Shown here piece after piece: positions 34,380 to 46,700 of a stretch of 64,000 nucleotides of DNA. A program made the translations under genes and the position numbers. Under the pieces are notes generated by a model. The model searched no databases. It was not told where the DNA came from and worked only from the letters and a program-made list of their open reading frames with translations. Position 1 is the stretch's first letter. Each line of letters begins with the position of its first letter. Source of the stretch: Phoronis australis (taxonomy: Eukaryota > Phoronida > Phoronidae); contig NMRA01000091.1 in NCBI GenBank assembly GCA_002633005.1, positions 417,267-481,266 of the forward strand, read 5' to 3'.

Positions 34380-37300
34380 CTAAAACATACTCAAAGTATT
34401 CCATATGACAAAATTCCACTACAGGACAACAAAATGGGTAGTCTCATTTTCATCATTGGTGACTAAAATACCAACAGAAATGAAAACGGGTCATCAAAGC
34501 AGAAGCAATTGACAAAAAATAAATTAAATTCAATTTTAAAAACTTTGCATCGACTTCACTGAAATGTATGTGCAATATTATTAATTTCTTATGAAACTAT
34601 ATAATGAAAAAATAAATCGTATACTGTTTTTACAGATTTGACTTGGTTACATTACGGCCTCATCCTAAGGACTTCAGCAGGGCACTGAGGTGTCATGTGA
34701 CTCGTCATGTGATGGACACCAAAATCTGCACGGGATACTTCTGACCGCTCTATCCCGTGTTCTTGGTAACAGAAATTCAGATCACCATGTCTATTTAAAT
34801 TTAAATTTTCCACTCCTCGTCTGAACCAGTTTTCTTCCCTACACAGAATTGTAACATCCTCCATGGAAAAAATAGTCCGTACCAGCAATGTGAGTGAACA
34901 CTGCCGAATCATAACAATCTCCCTAACTGGGTATTAGATGTTGACTGACCAGACTTTTCTAGCTAGGGAAGAAAGGAAGAAAACTGGATCAAATGAGGGG
35001 TTAAGGAGGCAAAAAATGAATGACTGGAAAATCCAAGTTTAAACAGACAAGGCGGTCCGCGATTTCAGTTACGAAGAACATAGGATAGAGCACTCAGGAG
35101 TATCCCACATAGACTGTGCTGTCGATCACATGATGAGTCACATGATATGTCACATGACAACTCAGTGGCCTGCCAAAGTCCTGGGGATGAGTATGCACCG
35201 TAGCCAACTCAAATGAGTAAGACCAGGATTTGATTTACTTTCTGCATACAATTCCCACATAGCATCAACTTCTACTGACACTAGTATTTGATGCTAGTCC
35301 TCAAATAGCCAATACATAGGTCATCAAAATTTTTTCCCACATTCTGTTAAATGGACATACGTAAATCAAAAAAAATTCCCAGTATGGGGGGCTAAGTACT
35401 TGTTGAGTGAGCTAGTAATTACCAAATTAAATTCCGTTATGTATATATGACATCATAAGTGGTGTTATTTGGTTATGTTTCACTTCTTTTCACCTCTTTG
35501 TAATAACGACGAATCAAGTCATCTGCCATCTTATGCTCATAGATTTTGACCAAATGATGTCATAATTAGAAACGCAAATGCCAGCCATTAGTCCGAAGGA
35601 ACGCTTCATTTCATGAGTTAAAAGGTCTGAGGCGAAAAATGCAAAAGGCGGACTGACAAACAAAAAGTACAATGTCGAAAAAATTTTAGTCAATAAATTT
35701 ATTTGAAGCGCTAATTGTTTTTCGTGCAGTTATACTCGCCGTATCACTTTTGCCCTGAGAATTGTAAATTCAACACGTGTGGTCTAATATTTGATCTGTA
35801 ATTCGAGTGCTATGTGTATGACATTAAATTCTACACTTTAAATATGTGCACTTCCAACGCTGTGTCCCTGTTTTAATTCAGGATTGGTTCACCGCCTAGT
35901 CCTCATACAGCAAAGCTGTATACTAAATACATCTTTGAGCCAATGTGGGTAAAAACAGGCCAAATAAAATCTGACACAAAATTAGTGTCATTAAAAATAC
36001 ACTCTTCCTTGAGTAAACTACATTATTTCCTGGTTAGAAAAAATGGTATTCTATCGTTATTCTGCTGCTAAAATTATGGAGCGGTCCTATATGTCGGCTT
36101 TCGGTGCCATGAATATATAGCGTCGCCGATTTTTCAATCAAATGTTCTTCCAGTAGGTTGCGTACATGTCACAACAAATTATTGGAATTGGTTTAATTTC
36201 AGTACAAATTTTCAGCACTTTATTACATGCAAACCAAATTTTAGAACAAACTTTGCTGCAGTCAAGCTGCCATCATCTCCCGAGACATGTCGTGAAGTTT
36301 CAAGGTCTTCGGAGCACGCAGTGGTTCTTAAGTAGTTGTATTTTGACGATAGTCTTCAAACAGCTAGCTGGCTGGCTAAAACTTTGACAGGGTTCATTTC
36401 TTTAAAAATGCAACTTAGTGACATAAATATAATACAAATCAAACGAACGACTTCCATCATTTTTTAGATTATTTAAGAAGAATTAAAACATTAAAACTGG
36501 AAATACCACAAGTGTAAAATCATATATCTGCGAATAACTCGGTGGACACTAGTTAGTAAACCAACCCAAAACAGGGTTGCAAGTCCGAACATTGAAAGAG
36601 CAGAATTAAGTCATACATACTATTACACTTGAATTACACATCAAATATTAACCTGCACATGTTGAAATTGCTATCGCACGAACACATTTATCTACAGAAA
36701 TAATACCGCAAATATAATTGCACAGAAATCAAGCCCTTCGAAAGAACTTATTCACCCGAAGATTCGACTTTTTACTATTCGCTTGTCACTCTGCCACTTG
36801 CATTTTTATGCACTAGTTAACTGAAGCATTCACTTGGGTGACTGACTGGCAAGCGGGTCACTAAATGAAACAGGGGGTCTAATTTGGTCAAAAACTGAAG
36901 TTACAAGATGGCAGACGATTTGATCCATCATTGTTTGTCAAGAATGGTAAAAAATGTGAAATAAAACCCGTAACACTGTGTGGGTCCCTAAATATGTCAA
37001 GGGAAATTGGTTAGTAGTAACACATTGAACAAGTATTTCCCTTCCATTCTTTTGGTAAACATCCATTAAAGAAATCTCAAAAACACGCTCCTGTGGTCCT
37101 TCAACTCTATTTTAACTTTAGGCCTGAGACTGAGAATGAAAGTTGGCTAGGTTACAGACACCGGGCGATAGCGAAACAGTACTGTCCTTCGTCGTTTCGA
37201 CCTCTACTCAAAATTTTACAATATTAACATCAAATTTTCATCAAAGTGAGCGTTGGCAGTTTATAAAACCACAATCGGCTTACCCGTTTGTCGCTGAAAG

Positions 37301-37658
37301 GCAACACACACACCTGTAAAAAGGTTTATTTGTGTCCCACTACGGAAAGACGATGCGGTAAACGTCACCAAATGTTGTATTGTCATAGGTCAACAACACT
37401 GATAAAATGAGATGACATCAGAGATTTTATGTTTTCACCACTGTTTTGCTCTAGAATTGTATGTTGTATATTAAATGATCTGTTTATCTCATTGTGACTT
37501 CAATCAAATTTACTCATTATACAACAAACACTATTATCTATTTCACTAGCTCTGCCAGTGTTTGCATGTGACGTATTTCACACTCGAGTGCTGAGCGGTG
37601 CACTTGTCAGCGAGTCCCAAGCAGACAGTCGGTCTGGTTTAGTCAACAAAGTTTAGAA
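34380..37658. promoter_or_regulatory. Head-to-head intergenic region between ZMYND11 and FTCD
   Basis: The start codons are 3285 bp apart and diverge, so promoters for both genes should lie here, perhaps with non-coding ZMYND11 exons. On the minus strand a GGGTAAGCC donor (about 37283) preceded by TTTTTACAG (about 37322) could mark a small non-coding exon. On the plus strand CAAGATGGCAGAC at about 36905 resembles the AAGATGGC initiator/YY1 motif of many animal promoters. A foldback element occupies 34655-35200. No TATA box can be assigned. Confidence 0.45.
34655..35200. mobile_element. Foldback element with ~200-bp inverted arms
   Basis: Left arm 34655-34855 and right arm about 34960-35200 are inverted copies. 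Paired blocks include GGACTTCAGCAGGGCACTGA with the inverse of TCAGTGGCCTGCCAAAGTCC, the TGTCATGTGAC and ATCATGTGA blocks, the CTCTATCC/GGATAGAG block, and CCAGTTTTCTTCC with GGAAGAAAACTGG. Spacer about 100 bp. Non-coding; a large stem-loop if transcribed. Confidence 0.8.
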
Positions 37659-37712
37659 ATGGACAGAATAGTTGAGTGCGTTCCAAACTTTTCGGAAGGA
37701 CAACAAAAGGAG
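37659..37712 (+). CDS. FTCD: FTCD exon 1 (start codon)
   Basis: 18 codons, [18 protein letters not shown], ending in phase 0 at GTTTGC. An in-frame TAG three bases upstream of the ATG, within TTTAGAAATGG, excludes a more upstream start in this exon. The [10 protein letters not shown] motif is the family signature. Confidence 0.95.
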
Positions 37713-40700
37713 GTTTGCTTTACTTGTTGGTTTACATAAATTTATGTGTTTGTATCGTCATTACTGTGGAACTTGTACCGTTTGTGTTCCTCCACCAGTC
37801 CACGATTAGGCATTGACCACCGTCGCCAGCAGGTTCTAGCTGGTTCATTAAATGGTGTAGCTCTTATAGGCGCTTCATACGCCTTAAGCTTTTTGGCGAA
37901 TTACGCCTCACACCGACTAAAACATCAAAGTCACATTGTTATAAATACCTTATGCGCATACTAGTACTGTACCGTAGCACTGGTTTCTGAGTGTGGTTAT
38001 CAGACATGGCATGATGCGTAATGTTAGAGACAGTAAGTGTACCCACGATCAACACCTTTTCACTTTAGTTCGTACTTCCTCCGTATAAACTGTATAGTAA
38101 TTTCTGCAAAGCAATAGAATAGAATAAAACGTATATTTCCATGGGCTTTCGTGTGGCGTAATCTAATAGGCAAAAACTTTTGAAGGCAACTCACTGGACA
38201 TAGGGGGTTGAAACTGTGTACACTGTGTAGTATGGACCTAAGATAGACACACCCCAACTCAACATTTCTGAAAGCACCTCTCTAAAAGTCGTTGTAATTT
38301 CCTAACAATTATTTATTCAATTAAATCAAAATTTTGATATTTTCAGTATTTAAATTCTTGCTTCAAATCAGAGAATTTTCAAAAGTAGAATTTCCGTGTT
38401 GTCTGCTTTATCTTTTACTTTCGCTTGTTACTACCCTTGTTCAAAGAAGCAAGATTTCGTACGCACGCTGTTCACTGATGGCATGCACGTAGTACGGGCT
38501 GTATGAAGTACCGCATGTTTAAGGTAGGTGGATACACAAAAAAATTAATTTTGACTATTTTTTACTTTTTATGTCATCCTAATCTTTAATTCTTGATGCA
38601 CAGTATACTGAAGAAAAATATAATCATTCTGAAAATCCAAAGTTGTTTTTTTAACTATATTTGACCAAGCTTCAGTAAGTCATATGGCTTGAGTGCTCAC
38701 CAGCTCAGTGACTGACAACTGGGGCGGAGCTTATACAAGGACACTAGCTCTAATCTAACCCTGTCAACAAACACTGCGTAACCTAGCAATCGAGAGTGCT
38801 GTACCAGCTGATAGATGTTGTTATAGCAAGACCAAAAATAAAATAATTCTATGTTCGACCATGTGAAAGTTGGTGGTGAAATGGTTAACTAGCTCCTGTT
38901 CCGAGCCTGAACCTGTTTGTCCATCTGCAACAAAATAAGTTGCGTACCTAAGCCATCAGTCAGTGCACTCAGCTTGAGGAGTCAGTGCAGAAATTGTGTG
39001 TGTACAAGAGAAGTCGGAAGCATGAGGTGTCTTGCGAGAGTATGCTGAGCGTTGACGTGGGTGGTGTTGCATGATTCGGTGAGAGTGCATGCACGCGCTG
39101 TGAAGACACACCGCGCGCGCGAGACATGGACAACTTCATGTAGTCAGAGTAGAGTTTTCGCAGATAAACCGTGCTTCTGTGCTAGGAACGCGCAGTAGAG
39201 AAACTAGGCTGTCAAACTCGGGATTTTTTAACTTGCCACCGGCCGTAGCCCAAAGAATTAGAGAAATGACCCAATGTTCAACATAACAAAAATTTTCTAG
39301 TGCATAGATTCAAACGTATCCCTGAATTAAAACTCATGATATTATACGATTTTAGTGGAAAGCAATATAAGAAACTTTGGTAACTTGAGAATTTCACCCA
39401 AGCGACACTGCTTGCGCAGAAAGTGATATTTTCTTATCCCAAAGTTCAATCGGTCAAAATGTTGGCAGTACAGGCACGCGAAAATGTTGAACCATTACGA
39501 TGAAAGTAGTTCTTTATCCTCGTCGCCTATATTGTTATGTAGACACCAATGCGGCGATTTGATATAACACATATATCGGTTGATGAAGAAACGCTAAGTA
39601 CTTATAATATTGGAATACTAACAAATAGGTCTATGTAATGTGGAGATTTCAGATGAGTCACGTAAACAACCAACACATGGTTTTAATGATGTGTGGTTGG
39701 CACACCAGTATAGCAGACAATAGATCAACGCTAAGCTCTGCCCACGTGACAGCCATATTTGTTTTGGTCATCTGTCGTGCTTCACAAGTTCTCAAAAATG
39801 ATTAAAATTACGCTGTAAACAAACAGGTATGTCACATTTTCTAAACATGAAGTTAAATATCAGCTTTATTTCTAGTACATCAACAAAAATTGGAACGTAA
39901 TGACAGCGCATTCTGAACGAAATTTGATTTCAAGTGGCAATCGATGCCCGCTTAACTTCAAAGCCGTTTTTCTCGGCTTGTGATTTTAGGATAGTGACAA
40001 GATTCTCAGGCCTATTTTTCCGCAACACGGTCAATTTTTATGCAATATTGCAAATTTGATATCCTCTAGGACTGAAGTAAAATCGCGTGCCAGCATTTTT
40101 TGACACATGGACCAGATTTTTAGCTATTAGGCAGAAAGTGACCAAATGAGAGAAAGTCAGTCGTGCTTGCCCCAACTCGCACGCAAAACATGCCGCGAAA
40201 TCAAGATCATAATGATTTTGTACATATATTTGGTATGGATAAATATGATATTGCGTAAGGAAACAGTTGATGACAATCCCTGTGCATTTTGAAAAAATAT
40301 TCGAGGTAAAATCGGATTGTTTGAAAATTAAAAAATACGATTTTTTAAAAAAATGAACTACAATAAAAACTTTCGTTTTTTGATTTTTGTCACTTTCAGG
40401 GTCATGTCTAACTAGTTAAAACTCCCTTTTTACTCATTTTAGTTTGGAACCTGGAGATTTGATCAGTGTATACACCTACCTTAAGTCTTTTCAACAGAAA
40501 TGAAAAGGTGTTGATTGTGGTTACATTGTTGACCTTGAGTACGCCCTTGCTACTGTCCTGGAACTGTCAGTCTGTGGTTCAGGTCAGTGAGGTGCCATTT
40601 GTAATGTAATTGGTGCTCAACACAGCTGAAAATCTCTGCTTGAAAAATATAAGTAACTGCACATTTCCACTTGTATTTTCACTACTCTGCCTGGTGCTTA

Positions 40701-43700
40701 TGCGAGTGAGTGTTATCCAATGTTGAGCTCGCAATTCTACTTTTTCTATTTTGTGAGTTTTACAATCACAATTTCTAGTCCATGGGAATTACGGTTGTCG
40801 CCAGTGGCAGCGATTGGCGAGGACATCGTCTGCCACAATCTCTAATACTAAATAACATTCTTTTCTAGCAGTTTCAGGTTGTGAATCAAGTTTGCATCTT
40901 CAATGACTCTGATAACGTGTATTTTATCATATTTGTAGTCACCTACTTAGCTACTCCAATAAACGCGTGTTGGTTAGAGAGTGCTGAATGTTTACTGTTT
41001 GTAAAATGAGTAAACGGGCCGTGGAGTATACTGGACAAAATTAAAGGTTTTATGGGAACAGGGACACGTAGAAAATCAAAAATAAAAGCAAAAAGCTAAA
41101 CGCCGGATGTCTGCTTGCCGTGCTCGGCGTCTGTTTGAGTGATGAGAGTGAGGTCAATTTTACTGCACGTGTTTTACTTGTTTCACTTGAATTTTCAAGC
41201 ATTTACCCGCTTATGTTGATCCCTGGTAATCCTATATTTATGTAATGGGCAGTTGTTTGAAATCACCTTCTCAAATAAATGCTACTGTTCATTTTAGCAA
41301 GTTTTATAATGATTATAGTCATAAACCTAAATCTGGAAAGGGTATTCTTCTGAAGATCGAATCTGGAGCTGATGGCATCTCTAATGCTTAGCTATGTAGA
41401 TGTAATGCTTGTAGACTTTGACTTTGCTCAATGTTCAACACTTGCTTGACATCAACTCACAAACTGCGACCTGCTAAAAGTCTCAGGTCGCCTAATGGGT
41501 AATGAATTTGCCAAAGAGTATGATTTGAAAAAGCGAGACATCTAATAAAAGTTCTATTGACACAGCGCTAAGAACAACTGTGGGCCATAGCACCAGCAAA
41601 CTGGAATAAATCGTGTACACGCTGATGATGCTTTCCCATTTGATTCTTACTAGTATGTCAGGAGAAAGCAGAGAACCAGAATTCATTACTTGTGCTTGTG
41701 CCATGGGCTGGGCCTGCTGGTTTTTACCAAACAACTCTGACTGCGATCATTTTACTTCCTGTTGAAGTTTGAGCACATGTTCATTTGTGTGCTGATAGTA
41801 GAAGATGTGGCAATTTCACAGACTAAATAAGACAATTGTGTTGTATTAATGGAAAAAGTGTTATTGACTTTTCAAGTTTTGAAGCCGCTGCAAATTTCGA
41901 AGTGACTTCCAAGTGAATTCTATTTTTGCCTGGTTTCTTTTGACTTGTTTGCAACTCTCAGTAAATCTAGAAAATACGTGGCAACTTAGAATACTTACCA
42001 GGATGTCAAATTTAGTCTAGCGTTGCATTGATGAGCTGCAGGTCGCCAAATCAAGACGTGGTGCTTTTGTTGTACACCAGACTGTTGCAAAGGCACCCTC
42101 AGCAATTGATCTTGTGATATCAACATTGTTGTAGTGGCAGGAGAGACATAGAGGAAATTAATACTATAAGAATTTATTAAAATTTTGTTTTCACAAGATA
42201 ATCTAACCAATATATCATTTTAGTTATTTGAAGAACAAGTTGTGTTATGTGTACAGTGTATAATTCTTTCTCACCATGAATATTCGAGTATTTGTTGATT
42301 GGTTAATACTTAGGGTGATTTGTTGACTTTAATGTATTTCTATGAATATTCTGGATCTTAAGTTATTACCTGTAACATATTCTCTCTCTTATTGCTAATT
42401 GGATCAGTTCTGGTATACAAATGGTATGATTAAACAAAAGTTGATAGAAAATTGTCATTGTAATTTCATAAGTCAGACTTATCTTCTGGATATACCAGGT
42501 ACTTAGAAATGAGATAAATTTTGTATATAGCATGATCATAATTGGTATTAAAACAGGCTTTATGGGTGTTAATTGTATTTTGGTGTCTTAAATTCTGCCC
42601 AATACTATTCCAACACACAACATGGCCACTAGGTGAAGTTCTAATTTCCCCACAAAAGTAAGATTATGAATTTTTTTGTCTATTGCTAGCATGGTTTGTA
42701 CTGCGTAGATGTAATGAAACAGGTTTTTGTAAATTTACCATTATCTGTAGTAAAGTGCTCGTTGGTCTTTAAAAGATGGAAAAGGGTCATGTTAAGAATT
42801 ACTATTGTGCAAAATAAGTGGAGAATTGCTGTGAAAGTTAATTCCCCAACAAAATGTGAAGTCGTAGGACGTGCGGAGTGCGACATTTCTTTAGAACTAG
42901 TACGAGTTATTTAGTAAAAACATCTGTTTAAACTTGTTAGTTTAACCTTGTTTAAACCTAGTCATAGGTTTGATAAATTGTTGGATTAAAATATAAAATG
43001 TCTGATTTGACATTTGCTTTTCTTATCAGCAGAGCATTTTCTTAACTCCTAGTTATTTATCAGGTTTATTGCCTGTGGGAATAGAGATTTATGACTTGAA
43101 GATCAACTTGTGTTAGCGTGGTTATTGGAAATTTTCAATCAAAAGATCAGCATTTTATAGCTCAGAGTGTTTTAAAGTGGTATTACTTCCAAGTTAAAAA
43201 ATATTTACTAACATTCTAACTTGTTCTACGTTCCCTCGTCTCATTTAATGTCACTGTTTCAAGCTTCAAAAACCTGTTTTGAATGATAGCCTGTTTGTAT
43301 GAGGATTAAAAACCGTTTTAGTTGAGTTCATTTGAATTGATTTAGTACAGCCTGTATGGAGTTCTGTCAACTACTGCTGCAAATGTTGGATATAATACAA
43401 ATAACCCTATAGCTAATGTGTCTGGGGTTTTAGTTAGTTGACATATACCATTGACCATGTTTATATTATGTTGTAAATTTCTGTATGTTTTCTTTAATGG
43501 CAATTCGAATAAGTTTGGAAAGTCAGATAAAATTTTAAGTTTTGTTAAATATGTTTTCACCCCTTTGAGACGAATGTGACATACAGATCATGTATGGATA
43601 GTCTACTGTAGACTGATGACGTTATGAATGGTCTACTATAGACTGATGACGTTATTGACATACAGATCATGTATGGATGGTCTACTGTAGACTGATGATG

Positions 43701-46700
43701 TCATTGCTGTTTTAATGCAACACAAATCTTTTATTAGATCATTACTCCGTCTAAGAATACTTAAAGTACGTAAGACTTGAACTTACATTTGTTCCCCCTG
43801 TTGGCAGGTCGTCGAAGCAATAGCCAATGCAATCGCGTCAACGGATGGCTGTAGCCTTCTGGATGTTGACCCAGGCATCTCTACCAACCGGACTGTTTAC
43901 ACATTTGTTGGTTCCCCCCTGGCTGTTGTGGAAGGGGCGTTGAATGGAGCCCGTATTGCTGCACAGTACATTGACATGAGACGACATTCAGGTACTACTT
44001 TGCTGTTTGCAGATCAGGGCTGTGCATAAGCTGCAGGTCACATTTGTAGCCAGACTTTGGCTGACTTGCATTGTACGACTTGGGGATCCAACTCTTGCGG
44101 GATGAGTTACATTGTAACATGTTTTTATTTAATCGTATGGGACGTAACAGTGTCAACCACTCGCCCATCAGCGTTCTCTATTTTTGTATGGTTGGTCGAT
44201 TCAATCTAGTATCTGTATGTTCAACAAGCTGGATGCGGGAGTCGCAAGCTGGCATTTTGGCTCCTTGACACCAGTGTGACCACTGACTCCACTCTTATGT
44301 AGTGCTACTTGTACTCTGACAACTTTACATAACACAAAAGGGAAATATTACTAACACGTACATTTATAAAGACACTTTTTCTTTTTCACATGCTTAGAGG
44401 GAATCTTTTTCATCTTTCCTCGTATCAGTTGTTGTCAGGTTTGTTATGTGGACAACCCAGTGCGTGCTGCTCGTGGGCAAACAGTTGCACAGACACCTGG
44501 TCAAAGCTTTGGTGTTTGTGACTGTAATAATTAGTCATTGTTATCTATTGCATAGTTTGACGTCCGTGTGTTAGTTGTATTAAGTTTTCCAAAAGCAACT
44601 TTTGACATTAACTTTTGTCAAAAATAACCATCAGGAAATAACTTGCCAACTATTCAGTGTTGTGGGAAACATTCAGCTAACTCAAAGTATTAGAAATCTT
44701 TTGCTTTCATTGCTTTTAGTTCAGAGGTCACGGATACACCGGCTTTGTAAAACAAAAATACGCTATGGTTCTGCGTTGATTACCTCTGTTAGCTAACTTT
44801 ATTGCACTATTTGTTATATTTAGGGTGACATTTGGGCCAAGACTAAACATTGCCGGTCTATCTTATGTAGTTACTTTCCTCAAAATTGTTGAACAGTGAG
44901 AAAGTTTGGTTTAGTGCTAGCCCATTGGTGGTGTAAAATAAACAAGATGCCTAGTGTTCTCCATGACCTGTTTTAGCAGGTCGCCGTGATCTGTTGGATT
45001 TTGCCTCTCACCTGTTTAAATATCATGCGACGCTATTGACTTTTTCCTTTTGAATAAAAAGTATCATTTTTGTTTGTGGGGTCATTCCACTGGAAATCAC
45101 CCAGAGGGTGTCGGGTCACCATCTCAGAATTGGACAAAAACTGTTCATCTGGCATGTTTGGTAATTTTAGCACGCTTCCGCAATGTTTGGGTTTTGAAGA
45201 ATACGTCACTTGAAAATTTTTAATTTGGTCTTCTGGAAACTTAGTTGAATACTGTACCCTCCCACCGTTGCATAACCAATTGTTTTGTTTTGCCGTGTAA
45301 TCTTGCAATTTTGTGATTACCTCAAAACTTGCCTGGTGCTCTGTTGATGTTTCTAGACAACACTTGCAGGACCTTGAATCATGTTTGTTCTGCAGCCTTG
45401 GAAAAACACTCGAGTAAGTTTCCCGAAGACTTATGGATTTATGTTTTTCACATCGGGTACTTCACTTTTATAAGTGATGGTGTCTTACATTTGAACGCAA
45501 CGTGTTATAAAAACTTTTTCAGGAGAGCACCCTCGCCTTGGAGTCTTGGATGTCTGCCCTTTCATACCTGTTCAAGGTGTGACTATGGACGACTGTGTGC
45601 AGTGTGCGAAGATATTTGGTGAAAGACTTTCAGAAGAGCTTGGTGTTCCAGGTGACAATTGAGATCTGGTCTGTCTATAGATCAACCTTATTAGCAAGTG
45701 GAAGTAACATGGCTACTGCAGTCATTGTGCTTAGTTTATGACATGATCAACTCAGTTGGTTAACTCACAAACTCTTGCTCGTACTTACAGACACGGATCA
45801 CTCATGGCCAAATAATGAGGCCCAAATCACGGCTTAAACACCCAAAAATACAGCTCACCAACTCAAAAGCTTGTTCAGACCCAGAAACATGGTGTATGTG
45901 TACAATGTTAAGCAGTCAGTGAGCTGTGTTTGTCAGTTGGGAGCTATGTTTCTGGGTGCATACCGTGTTTAGTGGTCGGTGATCCGTGAGTCTGTGAACT
46001 GAGTTTACCGTGCATGTGAGCCATGTTGATAAGTGACGTATTGTTTTCACCTCACTTCATCAATTTACGTCAAGCAATTTTATGAAGTCGTTTTTATGGC
46101 GTCATATCTGTCTGGGCGTCCAGTGTCCACGGCTGTATCATCTAAACCCCTTGTAGGATCTTATTGAAATTTGGCAGGTGTGTTCCTATGGGGTTGACGA
46201 CATAGAGTGATGAGTTTTGGACAGACCCGAAAACCGCTATGCCCCCTAGTGGCAATTTTATTTTTTACGTTTTTCTCTGTATCTTCAAAGGTCCTCAACT
46301 GATTTTCATGAAATTTGGCACATTGGCATCTATTAATGAGGTGACGCTATCCTCCCATTTTCGGATGGATTCGAGGCATTTTGTGCCATCTAGTGGCCAT
46401 TATTACTGTTTTCGAACCTGTTTTTTGACATCCGCCCCTCTATCAACCAAACCACTGTATGGATGATTGTGAAAATTGGCATGTAATACTATGTTCTTAC
46501 TATAAAGAGAACTGTTGGCGATGATTTTCCGATGACTTTGTGGTGCCTCCTAGTGGCAGTTTTGTTTGTTTTTTAAGCCATGGCTGTATCTCCTAAACGC
46601 TCTACAGGATTTTTATTAAATTTAGCAAATGTAAAATATTAGATCTAATTCACGCCGACAGGAGGCGTGTTCCAAAACGAGACTCGCTACAATAGCTCTG

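Larger units (their letters stand above)
37713..43807. other. FTCD intron 1
   Basis: 6.1 kb. Holds the TTAA-bounded element and the repeats at 40600-40900, 41390-42060 and 43577-43706. No second gene seen inside. Confidence 0.7.

Noticed and set aside
45033-45308. 91-residue minus frame in FTCD intron 2
   Set aside because: Balanced composition but no domain, no splice sites in phase, no partner exon.
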